This document shows positions 1 through 5,837 of a stretch of DNA of 6,725 bases, one piece after another; the first letter of the stretch is position 1; every line of letters starts with the position of its first letter. Under the pieces are notes generated by a model. It was not told the DNA's origin. It did not search any database and worked only from the letters and a program-made list of their open reading frames with translations. The translations under genes and the position numbers were made by a program. This DNA comes from Sulfurospirillum sp. (GTDB lineage: Bacteria; Campylobacterota; Campylobacteria; Campylobacterales; QNZT01), in NCBI GenBank assembly GCA_003978405.1, contig QNZU01000093.1:1-6725 (forward strand), read 5' to 3'.

Positions 1-581
1 CTTGAAAATTTACTACCAAGAAGTAATAATATCGATGATCCAGCTACTAGTGCAGCAAAAGCCATCTGTGCAAGTTCAGCAGGTGTAGCCCACAAAGCTC
101 TAGCACTCGCTTCACCCATAATAACAGCAGTATAAAGTGTAACAGGTATCGCCAAGATAACTGCTATTTTTAGCAATAGATCATAAAGACCTTTTGTCTG
201 ATTTTTCATAACTGCCAAAAATGCCATAAATGCTATCACACCTGTAAGTGCCGTAGCCATCCAAGCTCCAACAGTAATAGCTGAAGTAAAGTGAGGATGA
301 AAAAAGATATTTACCATTCTAAGTGGTTGATGCAGATCAAGCAGTGTAAATAGTAAAAAGATATTCAAAAAGATAAAAGCAACTACCGGAATAGTCCTTC
401 TAATACCAGTAACTCCACCCTCATCTTTGTGTCTTGCAAGCATATAAGCTCCAACCAAAACTACACCAGTTGCGATAGATTTCGCCCAGAGGTTTAGAGT
501 AATCATCCAACCCCACACAACTCCTGGTAATGCCACATCAAGAGTCGTAATAGCATGATTTATAATTTGTGTATGTTCCAT
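1..581 (-). CDS. NrfD/PsrC-family quinone-interacting membrane anchor subunit (partial, 3' end off the left edge)
   Basis: The N-terminal 193 residues are visible, read leftwards from an ATG at 581-579. The protein would anchor a molybdopterin oxidoreductase in the cytoplasmic membrane and exchange electrons with the quinone pool. Five hydrophobic segments can be picked out, near residues 20-48, 63-82, 99-125, 137-156 and 170-189. Between the second and third lies LDLHQPLRM (81-89), the Asp/Arg-containing loop typical of NrfD/PsrC proteins. The start is well supported: AGGAGG (595-590) lies inside the last codons of the upstream ferredoxin gene, and the ATG follows that gene's stop by one base, so the two are translationally coupled. 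The missing catalytic subunit may lie to the left. Family assignment is strong. The substrate (polysulfide, thiosulfate, tetrathionate, arsenate, nitrite or other) cannot be told from this subunit. Confidence 0.9.
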   Translation of the reverse strand, partial: MEHTQIINHAITTLDVALPGVVWGWMITLNLWAKSIATGVVLVGAYMLARHKDEGGVTGIRRTIPVVAFIFLNIFLLFTLLDLHQPLRMVNIFFHPHFTSAITVGAWMATALTGVIAFMAFLAVMKNQTKGLYDLLLKIAVILAIPVTLYTAVIMGEASARALWATPAELAQMAFAALVAGSSILLLLGSKFS

Positions 582-582
582 C

Positions 583-1218
583 TTACTCTCCTCCTATATG
601 TTTTAGGTGCGTGATATTGTTAAAGAGGTTATAACCATCTTTTCTTAGTGAAGCTTGAGGATTTAGTTGAGCTTGTCCACCACCCACATAGAAGTGTTTA
701 GGAACAGTCATCTTCTCAGGCTTTCTAACTTGAACTCTCTTATCTCTTGAGATATATTTACTGATAGTACTATTAGGATCTTCAAGATCACCAAAGATAT
801 TTGCCTCAACCGGACAAGCTACAACACATGCTGGCATCAATCCACCCTCAATCCTGTGAGCACAGTATGTACACTTGTCTGCTGTATTTGACTCAGGATC
901 CATATAAATGGCACCATATGGACACGCCATGATACAACCGGCACATCCTATACATCTAGCACTGTCTATGTTTACGATACCATTATCGAGATAGTGAAGA
1001 GCAGAAACTGGACAGATTCTCTCACAAGGAGCAGATTCACAGTGATTACAACGAAGTGGTGTAAATGTTCTGGAAGTATTCGGGAAAAGTCCCTGATCTA
1101 CATACTTTACGCGAAGTCTCCAAGAACTAAGCGGCACCTCATTTTCTACCTTACACGAAACCTCACATGCTTTACAACCCATGCAAAGATCGAGATCGAC
1201 TAGGAAGCCTAACTTCAT
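583..1218 (-). CDS. Four-cluster [4Fe-4S] ferredoxin subunit of a molybdopterin oxidoreductase (PsrB/NrfC/DmsB type)
   Basis: This 211-residue soluble electron-transfer subunit should carry electrons between a molybdopterin catalytic subunit and the membrane anchor encoded next. Sixteen cysteines form four cluster groups in the usual DmsB/PsrB arrangement: C12-C15-C18-C22, C57-C60-C65-C69, C89-C92-C95-C99 and C116-C119-C131-C135. The middle two are followed by proline (CP), as in dicluster ferredoxins. There is no signal peptide, so the subunit itself lacks an export signal, as is usual for this family, whose members may travel with a Tat-exported partner. The start is fixed by AAAGGAGAAA (1230-1221) just before the ATG. 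The gene leads its operon; psr-type operons often put the catalytic subunit first, and here only a divergent promoter region lies upstream. Family is certain; naming it psrB would go beyond the evidence. Confidence 0.93.
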   Translation of the reverse strand: MKLGFLVDLDLCMGCKACEVSCKVENEVPLSSWRLRVKYVDQGLFPNTSRTFTPLRCNHCESAPCERICPVSALHYLDNGIVNIDSARCIGCAGCIMACPYGAIYMDPESNTADKCTYCAHRIEGGLMPACVVACPVEANIFGDLEDPNSTISKYISRDKRVQVRKPEKMTVPKHFYVGGGQAQLNPQASLRKDGYNLFNNITHLKHIGGE

Positions 1219-1272
1219 AATTTCTCCTTTATTTTAGTTAACAATTACCCAGTAAATGTCCTAACGGATTTG

Positions 1273-1278
1273 CTTATA
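1273..1278 (-). promoter_or_regulatory. Candidate -10 element for the ferredoxin/NrfD operon
   Basis: Reading leftwards, the sequence TATGATACTATAAG offers two overlapping -10-like boxes: TATAAG (1278-1273) and TATGAT (1286-1281). No good -35 box is present, which is common in Campylobacterota, where sigma-70 promoters rely on an A/T-rich upstream stretch. The resulting leader would be about 45 bases. This is an inference from position and base pattern only. Confidence 0.3.
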
Positions 1279-1381
1279 GTATCATATTTTTTAATAAAAC
1301 CTTCTTAAACTCTTATTAATTTTTATAATGCTTTATGATTAAAATATAAAATATATGAATAAGAATTTTCAAAAATTTATA

Positions 1382-1411
1382 GTATAAAATTAAATATATT
1401 TGTATAAAATT
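1382..1411. repeat. Direct repeat GTATAAAATT, two copies 20 bp apart
   Basis: The two identical copies, 1382-1391 and 1402-1411, are spaced 20 bp start to start, roughly two helical turns. They sit just upstream of the inverted repeat and -10 box of the exported-protein gene. They could be a tandem binding site or duplicated promoter-like boxes, but in such AT-rich DNA chance is a real alternative. Confidence 0.35.
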
Positions 1412-1419
1412 TAGCATTT

Positions 1420-1435
1420 GTTAAGAAGACTTAAC
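1420..1435. repeat. Perfect 6-bp inverted repeat with 4-bp spacer (candidate operator)
   Basis: GTTAAG (1420-1425) and CTTAAC (1430-1435) are exact reverse complements separated by AAGA. The repeat directly abuts the -10 box at 1436-1441, so it fills the spacer of the promoter. That is a typical place for a repressor or activator half-site pair. No regulator family is recognised from the motif. Confidence 0.45.
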
Positions 1436-1441
1436 TATAAT
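1436..1441 (+). promoter_or_regulatory. Consensus -10 box (TATAAT) for the exported barrel-protein gene
   Basis: A perfect TATAAT lies 24 bases before the chosen ATG. Transcription would begin near 1448, giving a very short leader of about 18 bases that still contains the Shine-Dalgarno sequence. A TTG at 1418 would open the reading frame further upstream, but it lies before this -10 box, which argues against it as the start. No clear -35 is present at 17 bp. Confidence 0.5.
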
Positions 1442-1453
1442 AGATTAACCATG

Positions 1454-1459
1454 AAGGAA
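1454..1459 (+). promoter_or_regulatory. Shine-Dalgarno AAGGAA deciding the start at 1466
   Basis: AAGGAA lies 6 bases before the ATG at 1466. It overlaps the codons that follow an earlier in-frame ATG (1451) and lies far downstream of the frame-opening TTG (1418), neither of which has a good ribosome site. Starting at 1466 also places a textbook signal peptide exactly at the N-terminus. Confidence 0.7.
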
Positions 1460-1465
1460 TTTTAT

Positions 1466-3271
1466 ATGAAACACAAAAAAATTATATTAACATTTTTAGC
1501 GATTATGCTGTTTTCTATATCTGCTTATAGTGTTGATTTAAATCAGACAAAAAGCAGTAGTGAAGTTGAATTGAATGCAACTATAAAAGATCAAAATATT
1601 AGCGATAATTTTCAAAAAAGGTTTGTATATTTTGATAAATCTTTAAGTGATGATGAAAATTTTGAGTTGATCAAGAGGGTTATTTTAGATGCAGCCAGAC
1701 TTGGTTTTAACGGAATAGTTGTTGAGCAGGAGTATATATTTACAAGACTCTCACATGATAATCCAATCATCAACAAAGTCAAAAGCTACATGGGGCAGAT
1801 AGAAAAACTCGCTCATAAAAATGGACTAGATTTAGTAGCTATGCACTTTAGAGGGAATGTAGCCAATGAAGTAGTGCACGACAGTGATGAGGGAAATCCT
1901 TTTTATCAAAAAGGCAAATTTGATTTTTCTGAAGCCAATAAAGCTACAACCATCTATGAGGTAAATGGATCTGTTGCACTTCCATTGGTACCAATCCAGA
2001 CTAAAACCTCACCTGACTCAGTATTTGGGAATTTATATTCATTTGATCATATCAAGTTAGATACAGAGTATAAGATCACTGTTGATATAACCACAAAGGA
2101 TTTCAAAGACAAAGAGATCAAAGTAAGTGTGCTTGATGGTGACTACAATGATGACAATGGAAAAGTGATTTTTGGAGTTAACAAATATTTTGAAAATATC
2201 CCATCATCAAAAGTTCATGGTAAATACTCTGTATATTTTAACTCACTTGATCACTCTCAAAGAGATGGAAAAATAAAAGTCTATGTTCAAGATAGCAAGG
2301 GTGTTACAATTCACTCAGTGAGTGTGCAAGAGGTAGGATACACTCCAAAAGTTCATGTGATAAGAGAAGATACTACTCCGATTGTAAGTGATCTGAATGG
2401 AACTATTTATAAAGATGTAGATGATTATATTTTGCATGAGGATTCAATAGAGCTCATAAGTGACAAAATCAAATCAAATAAGAGATTAAAAGTTATTTGG
2501 TATCCTCAGGTAAATACCTCTTTGCCTTCAGAGCAAAAGGCATTTAGCGATATATGTGCTGATGAGGATATGTACTACAAAATACTTTTGGATCAGGTAA
2601 AAAGAATCAATGAGGGATTTAATAACAATGTAGATGCCTATGCGGTCGATGATGATGAGTGGAGAACGGCAGGATGGGATGAGAAGTGTATCGAGCTTTA
2701 TGCAAAAGAGCTTAATAGCACAAAAAATGAGAATTTTACCGGAGGAGATTATATCGGCATCAGTACCAAAAGATTGGTCGAAAAAATTTCACTAGATCAA
2801 AACAGAAGTGATCTTGAGTTTTATCTGATGAGTGATATGTTTGATCCAAACTTCAACGGCAGAGATCCATATATGGGTGTAAAAGGTAATGCTTTGGGTG
2901 CATATAAGTATCTGCCAAAAGATCAAGTAATTATGTTTAACTGGTTTCCAAATCCAAAAGAGCCAGGTCTTGAAAATAAGACAGAAGCAGACTTTCTAGC
3001 AAGTGCAAAACATTTTGCAGATAATGGTATCAGGCAAATTATCGCCGGTTACCATGATGATATGAGAAATCTTGACAGCAATATCGCCTTTTATAAAAAA
3101 TCGGATAAAAAGACTCAAGAGAGTATCGTAGGTTTTATGTATCTTATCTGGTTTCAGCCTGGAAAAAATGCCACCTATGATGATATGGATGATGTAGTAG
3201 AGAGAATTTGCAAAGAGTTACCTGGCAAATGGCCAAGCAAAGTGTGCAAAGATTTAGAGCTTTCAAAATAG
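1466..3271 (+). CDS. Exported, putative glycoside-hydrolase-like (beta/alpha)-barrel protein with inserted beta-rich domain and seven N-glycosylation sequons
   Basis: This is a 601-residue protein of no recognised named family. It starts with a Sec signal peptide: KHKK, then a hydrophobic core (6-19), with likely cleavage after AYS (residue 22), so it should be periplasmic or outside the cell. Residues 51-130 alternate strand and helix as at the start of a TIM barrel. Residues about 165-290 are beta-rich and acidic and look like a carbohydrate-binding-type sandwich inserted in the barrel. Residues 341-530 resume the barrel, with VDDDEWR (394-400) followed by GWDEKC, then SDMFDPNFN (456-464) and FNWFPNP (491-497). 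The adjacent Asp-Glu pair on a strand end resembles the catalytic pair of GH20-like enzymes, by memory of motifs only. Four cysteines (364, 408, 582, 594) could form disulfides. Seven D/E-X-N-X-S/T sequons (N26, N37, N44, N167, N311, N417, N446) suggest PglB-type glycosylation. Export is well supported; enzyme activity is a hypothesis. Confidence 0.7.
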   Translation: MKHKKIILTFLAIMLFSISAYSVDLNQTKSSSEVELNATIKDQNISDNFQKRFVYFDKSLSDDENFELIKRVILDAARLGFNGIVVEQEYIFTRLSHDNPIINKVKSYMGQIEKLAHKNGLDLVAMHFRGNVANEVVHDSDEGNPFYQKGKFDFSEANKATTIYEVNGSVALPLVPIQTKTSPDSVFGNLYSFDHIKLDTEYKITVDITTKDFKDKEIKVSVLDGDYNDDNGKVIFGVNKYFENIPSSKVHGKYSVYFNSLDHSQRDGKIKVYVQDSKGVTIHSVSVQEVGYTPKVHVIREDTTPIVSDLNGTIYKDVDDYILHEDSIELISDKIKSNKRLKVIWYPQVNTSLPSEQKAFSDICADEDMYYKILLDQVKRINEGFNNNVDAYAVDDDEWRTAGWDEKCIELYAKELNSTKNENFTGGDYIGISTKRLVEKISLDQNRSDLEFYLMSDMFDPNFNGRDPYMGVKGNALGAYKYLPKDQVIMFNWFPNPKEPGLENKTEADFLASAKHFADNGIRQIIAGYHDDMRNLDSNIAFYKKSDKKTQESIVGFMYLIWFQPGKNATYDDMDDVVERICKELPGKWPSKVCKDLELSK

Positions 3272-3275
3272 AGCT

Positions 3276-3719
3276 GTGAAGATACTTGTTAGTTCCTGTC
3301 TGTTGGGCAGGAATGTTCGATATGATGGAAAGAACAATTATATAGAGCACGAAATATTCGAAAAAAATCAAATCTTTCCTATCTGCCCTGAAGTTGACGG
3401 AGGATTACCAACTCCAAGAGCTCCTAGTGAGATCATAGGAGATAAAGTTATCAATATTGATGGCGAAGATGTGAGTGACTTTTTTCAAAAAGGTGCAAAT
3501 TATGCTCTACTGATTGCTAAAAAACATAATATTAAAGTAGCAATATTAAAATCAAAGAGTCCATCCTGCTCAAACAATATGGTCTATGATGGAACTTTTA
3601 GCAAAAGATTGGTACCAAAGATGGGAGTTACCGCGAAATTACTCGAGAAAAATGGTATCAAGGTTTTTAATGAAAATGAGTTGGAAGAAGCATTGATATA
3701 TTTAAGAGAACATACTTAA
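3276..3719 (+). CDS. DUF523/TudS-family protein, putative [4Fe-4S] thiouracil desulfidase
   Basis: This 147-residue cytoplasmic protein is of full family length. Members of DUF523 include TudS, which removes sulfur from thiouracil using a [4Fe-4S] cluster held by three cysteines. Here the three conserved cysteines are C8 (in SSCLLG), C37 (in CPEVDGGLPTPR, followed by E39) and C98 (in SPSC). Family motifs VRYDG (14-18), YDGTFS (104-109) and GVTA (117-120) are also present. The residue after C98 is Ser, where I recall Gly in most relatives. The start is GTG, because the conserved VSSCLLG motif needs an N-terminus right here. It begins 4 bases after the stop of the exported-protein gene with no strong ribosome site of its own, which suggests translational coupling. 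Family is near certain; substrate is inferred from characterised relatives. Confidence 0.88.
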   Translation: MKILVSSCLLGRNVRYDGKNNYIEHEIFEKNQIFPICPEVDGGLPTPRAPSEIIGDKVINIDGEDVSDFFQKGANYALLIAKKHNIKVAILKSKSPSCSNNMVYDGTFSKRLVPKMGVTAKLLEKNGIKVFNENELEEALIYLREHT

Positions 3720-3742
3720 ATCAAAATTGAGGAGCCATTTAG

Positions 3743-3748
3743 TATAAT
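3743..3748 (+). promoter_or_regulatory. Candidate -10 box (TATAAT) upstream of nnr-purN
   Basis: The 162-base gap between the DUF523 gene and nnr contains TTTAGTATAAT, with a perfect TATAAT here, and a second TATAAT at 3788-3793. Either could start transcription of nnr-purN, with a leader of about 128 or 83 bases. No -35 at normal spacing and no terminator hairpin is visible, so read-through from the upstream genes is also possible. Confidence 0.4.
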
Positions 3749-3870
3749 CAATAAGTTTGTTTTATAAAAGTACCACTGATATATGGATATAATTTTCATA
3801 GCAATATTGGGACTTTTAGCTAGGTTAATAGACCGAAAAATAGATCTTTTTTAGAAAGAAGAGTGAAATA

Positions 3871-3876
3871 AGGAGA
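3871..3876 (+). promoter_or_regulatory. Shine-Dalgarno AGGAGA supporting the GTG start of nnr
   Basis: AAGGAGA ends five bases before the GTG at 3882, with ideal strength and spacing. No ATG lies near in frame ahead of the first conserved residues, so this site decides the unusual start codon. Confidence 0.7.
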
Positions 3877-3881
3877 ATTTA

Positions 3882-5270
3882 GTGGTACCTCTTTTTGAAG
3901 ATGTGAGTCGTTTAGATGCCAAATGTTATGAAGAGTTTTATATGAGTGAAGATCTGCTTATGGAGCATGCGGCACTTGGATTAAAAGATGCTGTTTTGGA
4001 TGAGTTTCAAAGTGTGCTTATAGTAAGTGGAGCCGGAAACAACGGAGCTGACGGTATCGCATTGTCAAGACTATTAGGTGATAAAGATGTGAGTTTGTAT
4101 CTTCCTTTTGGTACCAAAAGTGATATGGCAAAACTGCAACTTCAAAGAGCCAAAAGTGTGGGTGTAAAGATAGTCGATTCGATTGATGGAGAGTTTGATC
4201 TGATTGTAGATGCCATTTTTGGGTCAGGACTTAGCAGGGAGTTAAATCAAGATGCAATAAAACTAATCGAGAGGTTAAACAAAAAAAAGGGCTTCAAACT
4301 CTCTTGTGATATACCAAGCGGAATCGACTTAAAAGGAAACCCCTCTCCGATAGCTTTTATAGCCGATTTGACCGTAACGATGGGCGGCTACAAAGAGGCA
4401 CTCTTTAGTGATATGGCAAAAGATTTTGTGGGTGAGATAAAAAGAGCAAATCTGGGTGTTTCCAATAGCTTGTATGAAGATAAAAGCGACACCTTTTTAC
4501 TAGAAAAAAGCGATTTAATTCTACCAATAAGAGTGAAAAAAAATAGCCACAAAGGGGACTTTGGACATCTGTGTGTAGTTGCCGGTAAGATGCCAGGAGC
4601 CGGTATCATCTCTGCTCGTGCGGCACTGGCATTTGGTGCGGGTAAAGTGACGGTGGTTGAGAATGAACCTTATGAGATTCCCTATGAGTTGATGCAATCT
4701 TCTCACTTGCCTTCCAAAATAACAGCAATCGCTATCGGCATGGGGCTTGGAAACAGATATGATGATGAGTATCTGTCTGGATTTTTATTTCAAGATGAGA
4801 TTGCGATGTTGATTGATGCTGATCTGTTTTATAATCCTATCATAAAAAAAGTATTGCAAAAAAAAGAGAATCTTGTATTAACACCCCATCCAAGGGAGTT
4901 TGTAGAGCTTTTGAAAATCACAGGGATTGCAGATATCTCAATAGATGAACTACAAAAAAACAGACTCCGCTATGTTAGAGAATTTTCATCCAGATACCAA
5001 AATGCAACACTTCTTTTAAAAGGAGCAAATGTAATAATTTCACAAAAAGAGAAAATCTTTATCAATCCGCATGGTACCAATGTCCTTAGCAAAGGTGGTA
5101 GCGGAGATGTGCTAAGTGGTATGATTTCGGCTCTTTTGGCACAGGGATACTCTGCTTTGGATTCAGCGATAAACGGCTCTTTGGCTCACTCACTTGCCGG
5201 AGCTTCCTACTCTAAAAACAACTACTCTCTAACTCCTCTTGATCTGATAGAAGCGATCAAATCTATATGA
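3882..5270 (+). CDS. nnr: Bifunctional NAD(P)H-hydrate epimerase / ADP-dependent NAD(P)H-hydrate dehydratase
   Basis: This 462-residue cytoplasmic repair enzyme restores damaged nicotinamide cofactors. The N-terminal YjeF-type domain (about 1-205) interconverts R- and S-NAD(P)HX; the C-terminal ribokinase-like domain (about 206-462) dehydrates S-NAD(P)HX at the expense of ADP. Epimerase signatures: GAGNNGADG (50-58), DAIFGSGLSRE (110-120) and DIPSGID (143-149). Dehydratase signatures: HKGDFGHLCVVAG (223-235), TPHPREF (334-340), LLKGANVII (378-386) and the nucleotide-binding GGSGDVLSG (405-413). The epimerase loop has Ala where GNNGGDG is commoner, a conservative change. The size is slightly short of the roughly 500 residues of E. 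coli-type proteins but both domains are complete. It starts with GTG behind a strong ribosome site and overlaps purN by four bases. Three runs of eight A's fall in lysine codons (4281-4288, 4536-4543, 4858-4865); the frame stays open. Confidence 0.95.
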   Translation: MVPLFEDVSRLDAKCYEEFYMSEDLLMEHAALGLKDAVLDEFQSVLIVSGAGNNGADGIALSRLLGDKDVSLYLPFGTKSDMAKLQLQRAKSVGVKIVDSIDGEFDLIVDAIFGSGLSRELNQDAIKLIERLNKKKGFKLSCDIPSGIDLKGNPSPIAFIADLTVTMGGYKEALFSDMAKDFVGEIKRANLGVSNSLYEDKSDTFLLEKSDLILPIRVKKNSHKGDFGHLCVVAGKMPGAGIISARAALAFGAGKVTVVENEPYEIPYELMQSSHLPSKITAIAIGMGLGNRYDDEYLSGFLFQDEIAMLIDADLFYNPIIKKVLQKKENLVLTPHPREFVELLKITGIADISIDELQKNRLRYVREFSSRYQNATLLLKGANVIISQKEKIFINPHGTNVLSKGGSGDVLSGMISALLAQGYSALDSAINGSLAHSLAGASYSKNNYSLTPLDLIEAIKSI

Positions 5271-5821
5271 AAAGAGTGGTGATCCTCTTTAGCAAAGAGG
5301 GTAGCAATATGGAAAATATCATCAAAAAACTACATCCTCACAAAATTTTTGTAGTAGCTGTTATTACTAACAATCCAAAAGCAAGGGGCATAGCCAAAGC
5401 AAAAGCACTTGGAATTAACACTGTTATTTTAAATCACAAAGAGTTTGATTCAAGAGAGAAATTTGATGAAAAGTTGGTCGAAATTATCACCGGTTTTGAT
5501 GTAGATTTAACGATCCTCGCAGGTTTTATGCGGATATTGACCCCTATCTTTACAAGCAGAATCAAAGCAATAAACATACATCCATCTCTACTCCCTGCTT
5601 TCAAAGGTGCAAATGCCCTAAAAAGAAGTTATGAGAGCGATCAGGCAAAAGTCGGTGTTAGCACTCACTTTGTAACCGATGAGCTTGATGGCGGAAAGAT
5701 TATCATGCAAAAATCATTTGATAAGAGTGGTATGAGTTTTGAAGAGTTTGAGAAAAAGATACATGAATGTGAACATGAGATATATCCTCTATCGGTACTA
5801 AAAGCACTCGATTTGGAGTAA
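5267..5821 (+). CDS. purN: Phosphoribosylglycinamide formyltransferase (GAR transformylase)
   Basis: This 184-residue cytoplasmic enzyme of purine synthesis transfers the formyl group of 10-formyltetrahydrofolate to GAR. The catalytic triad of the E. coli enzyme (Asn106, His108, Asp144) is matched by N103 and H105 in INIHPSLLP (102-110) and D141 in VTDELDGG (136-143). The phosphate-binding GSN (12-14) and the folate-side LAGFMRIL (84-91) are present. The first loop reads SKEGSN rather than the more usual SGNGSN, but the GSN core is kept. The length is slightly under the roughly 210 residues of E. coli PurN, through a short C-terminus. The ATG shares four bases with the end of nnr (ATGA), with no strong ribosome site, so translation is probably coupled to nnr. 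Confidence 0.94.
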   Translation: MKRVVILFSKEGSNMENIIKKLHPHKIFVVAVITNNPKARGIAKAKALGINTVILNHKEFDSREKFDEKLVEIITGFDVDLTILAGFMRILTPIFTSRIKAINIHPSLLPAFKGANALKRSYESDQAKVGVSTHFVTDELDGGKIIMQKSFDKSGMSFEEFEKKIHECEHEIYPLSVLKALDLE

Positions 5822-5837
5822 ACAGGAAGAACTGATG

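Larger units (their letters stand above)
1219..1465. promoter_or_regulatory. Divergent AT-rich intergenic promoter region
   Basis: This roughly 250-base gap separates the leftward ferredoxin/NrfD operon from the rightward exported-protein gene and must supply promoters for both. It is extremely A+T rich. TATAAAAT occurs at 1345-1352, 1383-1390 and 1403-1410, and the last two are part of a perfect 10-bp direct repeat (GTATAAAATT) spaced 20 bp. I see no coding potential, no FNR-like TTGAT-N4-ATCAA palindrome and no sigma-54 GG-N10-GC element. Confidence 0.6.

Noticed and set aside
994..1203. 69-codon open frame on the plus strand inside the ferredoxin gene
   Set aside because: It lies opposite a certain four-cluster ferredoxin, with no ribosome site and no recognisable motif; it is an antisense shadow.
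1418..1465. Upstream extension of the exported-protein reading frame to TTG 1418 or ATG 1451
   Set aside because: The TTG lies upstream of the TATAAT at 1436 and has no ribosome site. The extension would bury the signal peptide 16 residues in. AAGGAA plus ATG 1466 fits far better.
3144..3371. 75-codon minus-strand frame across the junction of the exported-protein and DUF523 genes
   Set aside because: It runs antisense to two well-supported genes and shows no family features.
3835..3855. AT-only near-palindrome around AGATCT with a T-run as a terminator
   Set aside because: The stem has a mismatch and almost no G-C pairs, so it would not form a stable intrinsic terminator.
4388..4706. Two overlapping minus-strand frames inside nnr
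   Set aside because: They are antisense shadows of the conserved dehydratase domain, with composition dictated by the opposite strand.
4281..4865. Three runs of eight A's in nnr as possible slippage or phase-variation tracts
   Set aside because: All fall in Lys/Asn-rich codons of an AT-rich gene, the frame is intact, and A8 runs in coding sequence are common at this composition. Phase-variable tracts in Campylobacterota are usually G/C runs.
5822..5837. Bidirectional terminator between purN and the methyltransferase gene
   Set aside because: The 16-base gap has no inverted repeat or T-run; the two transcripts probably run into each other.
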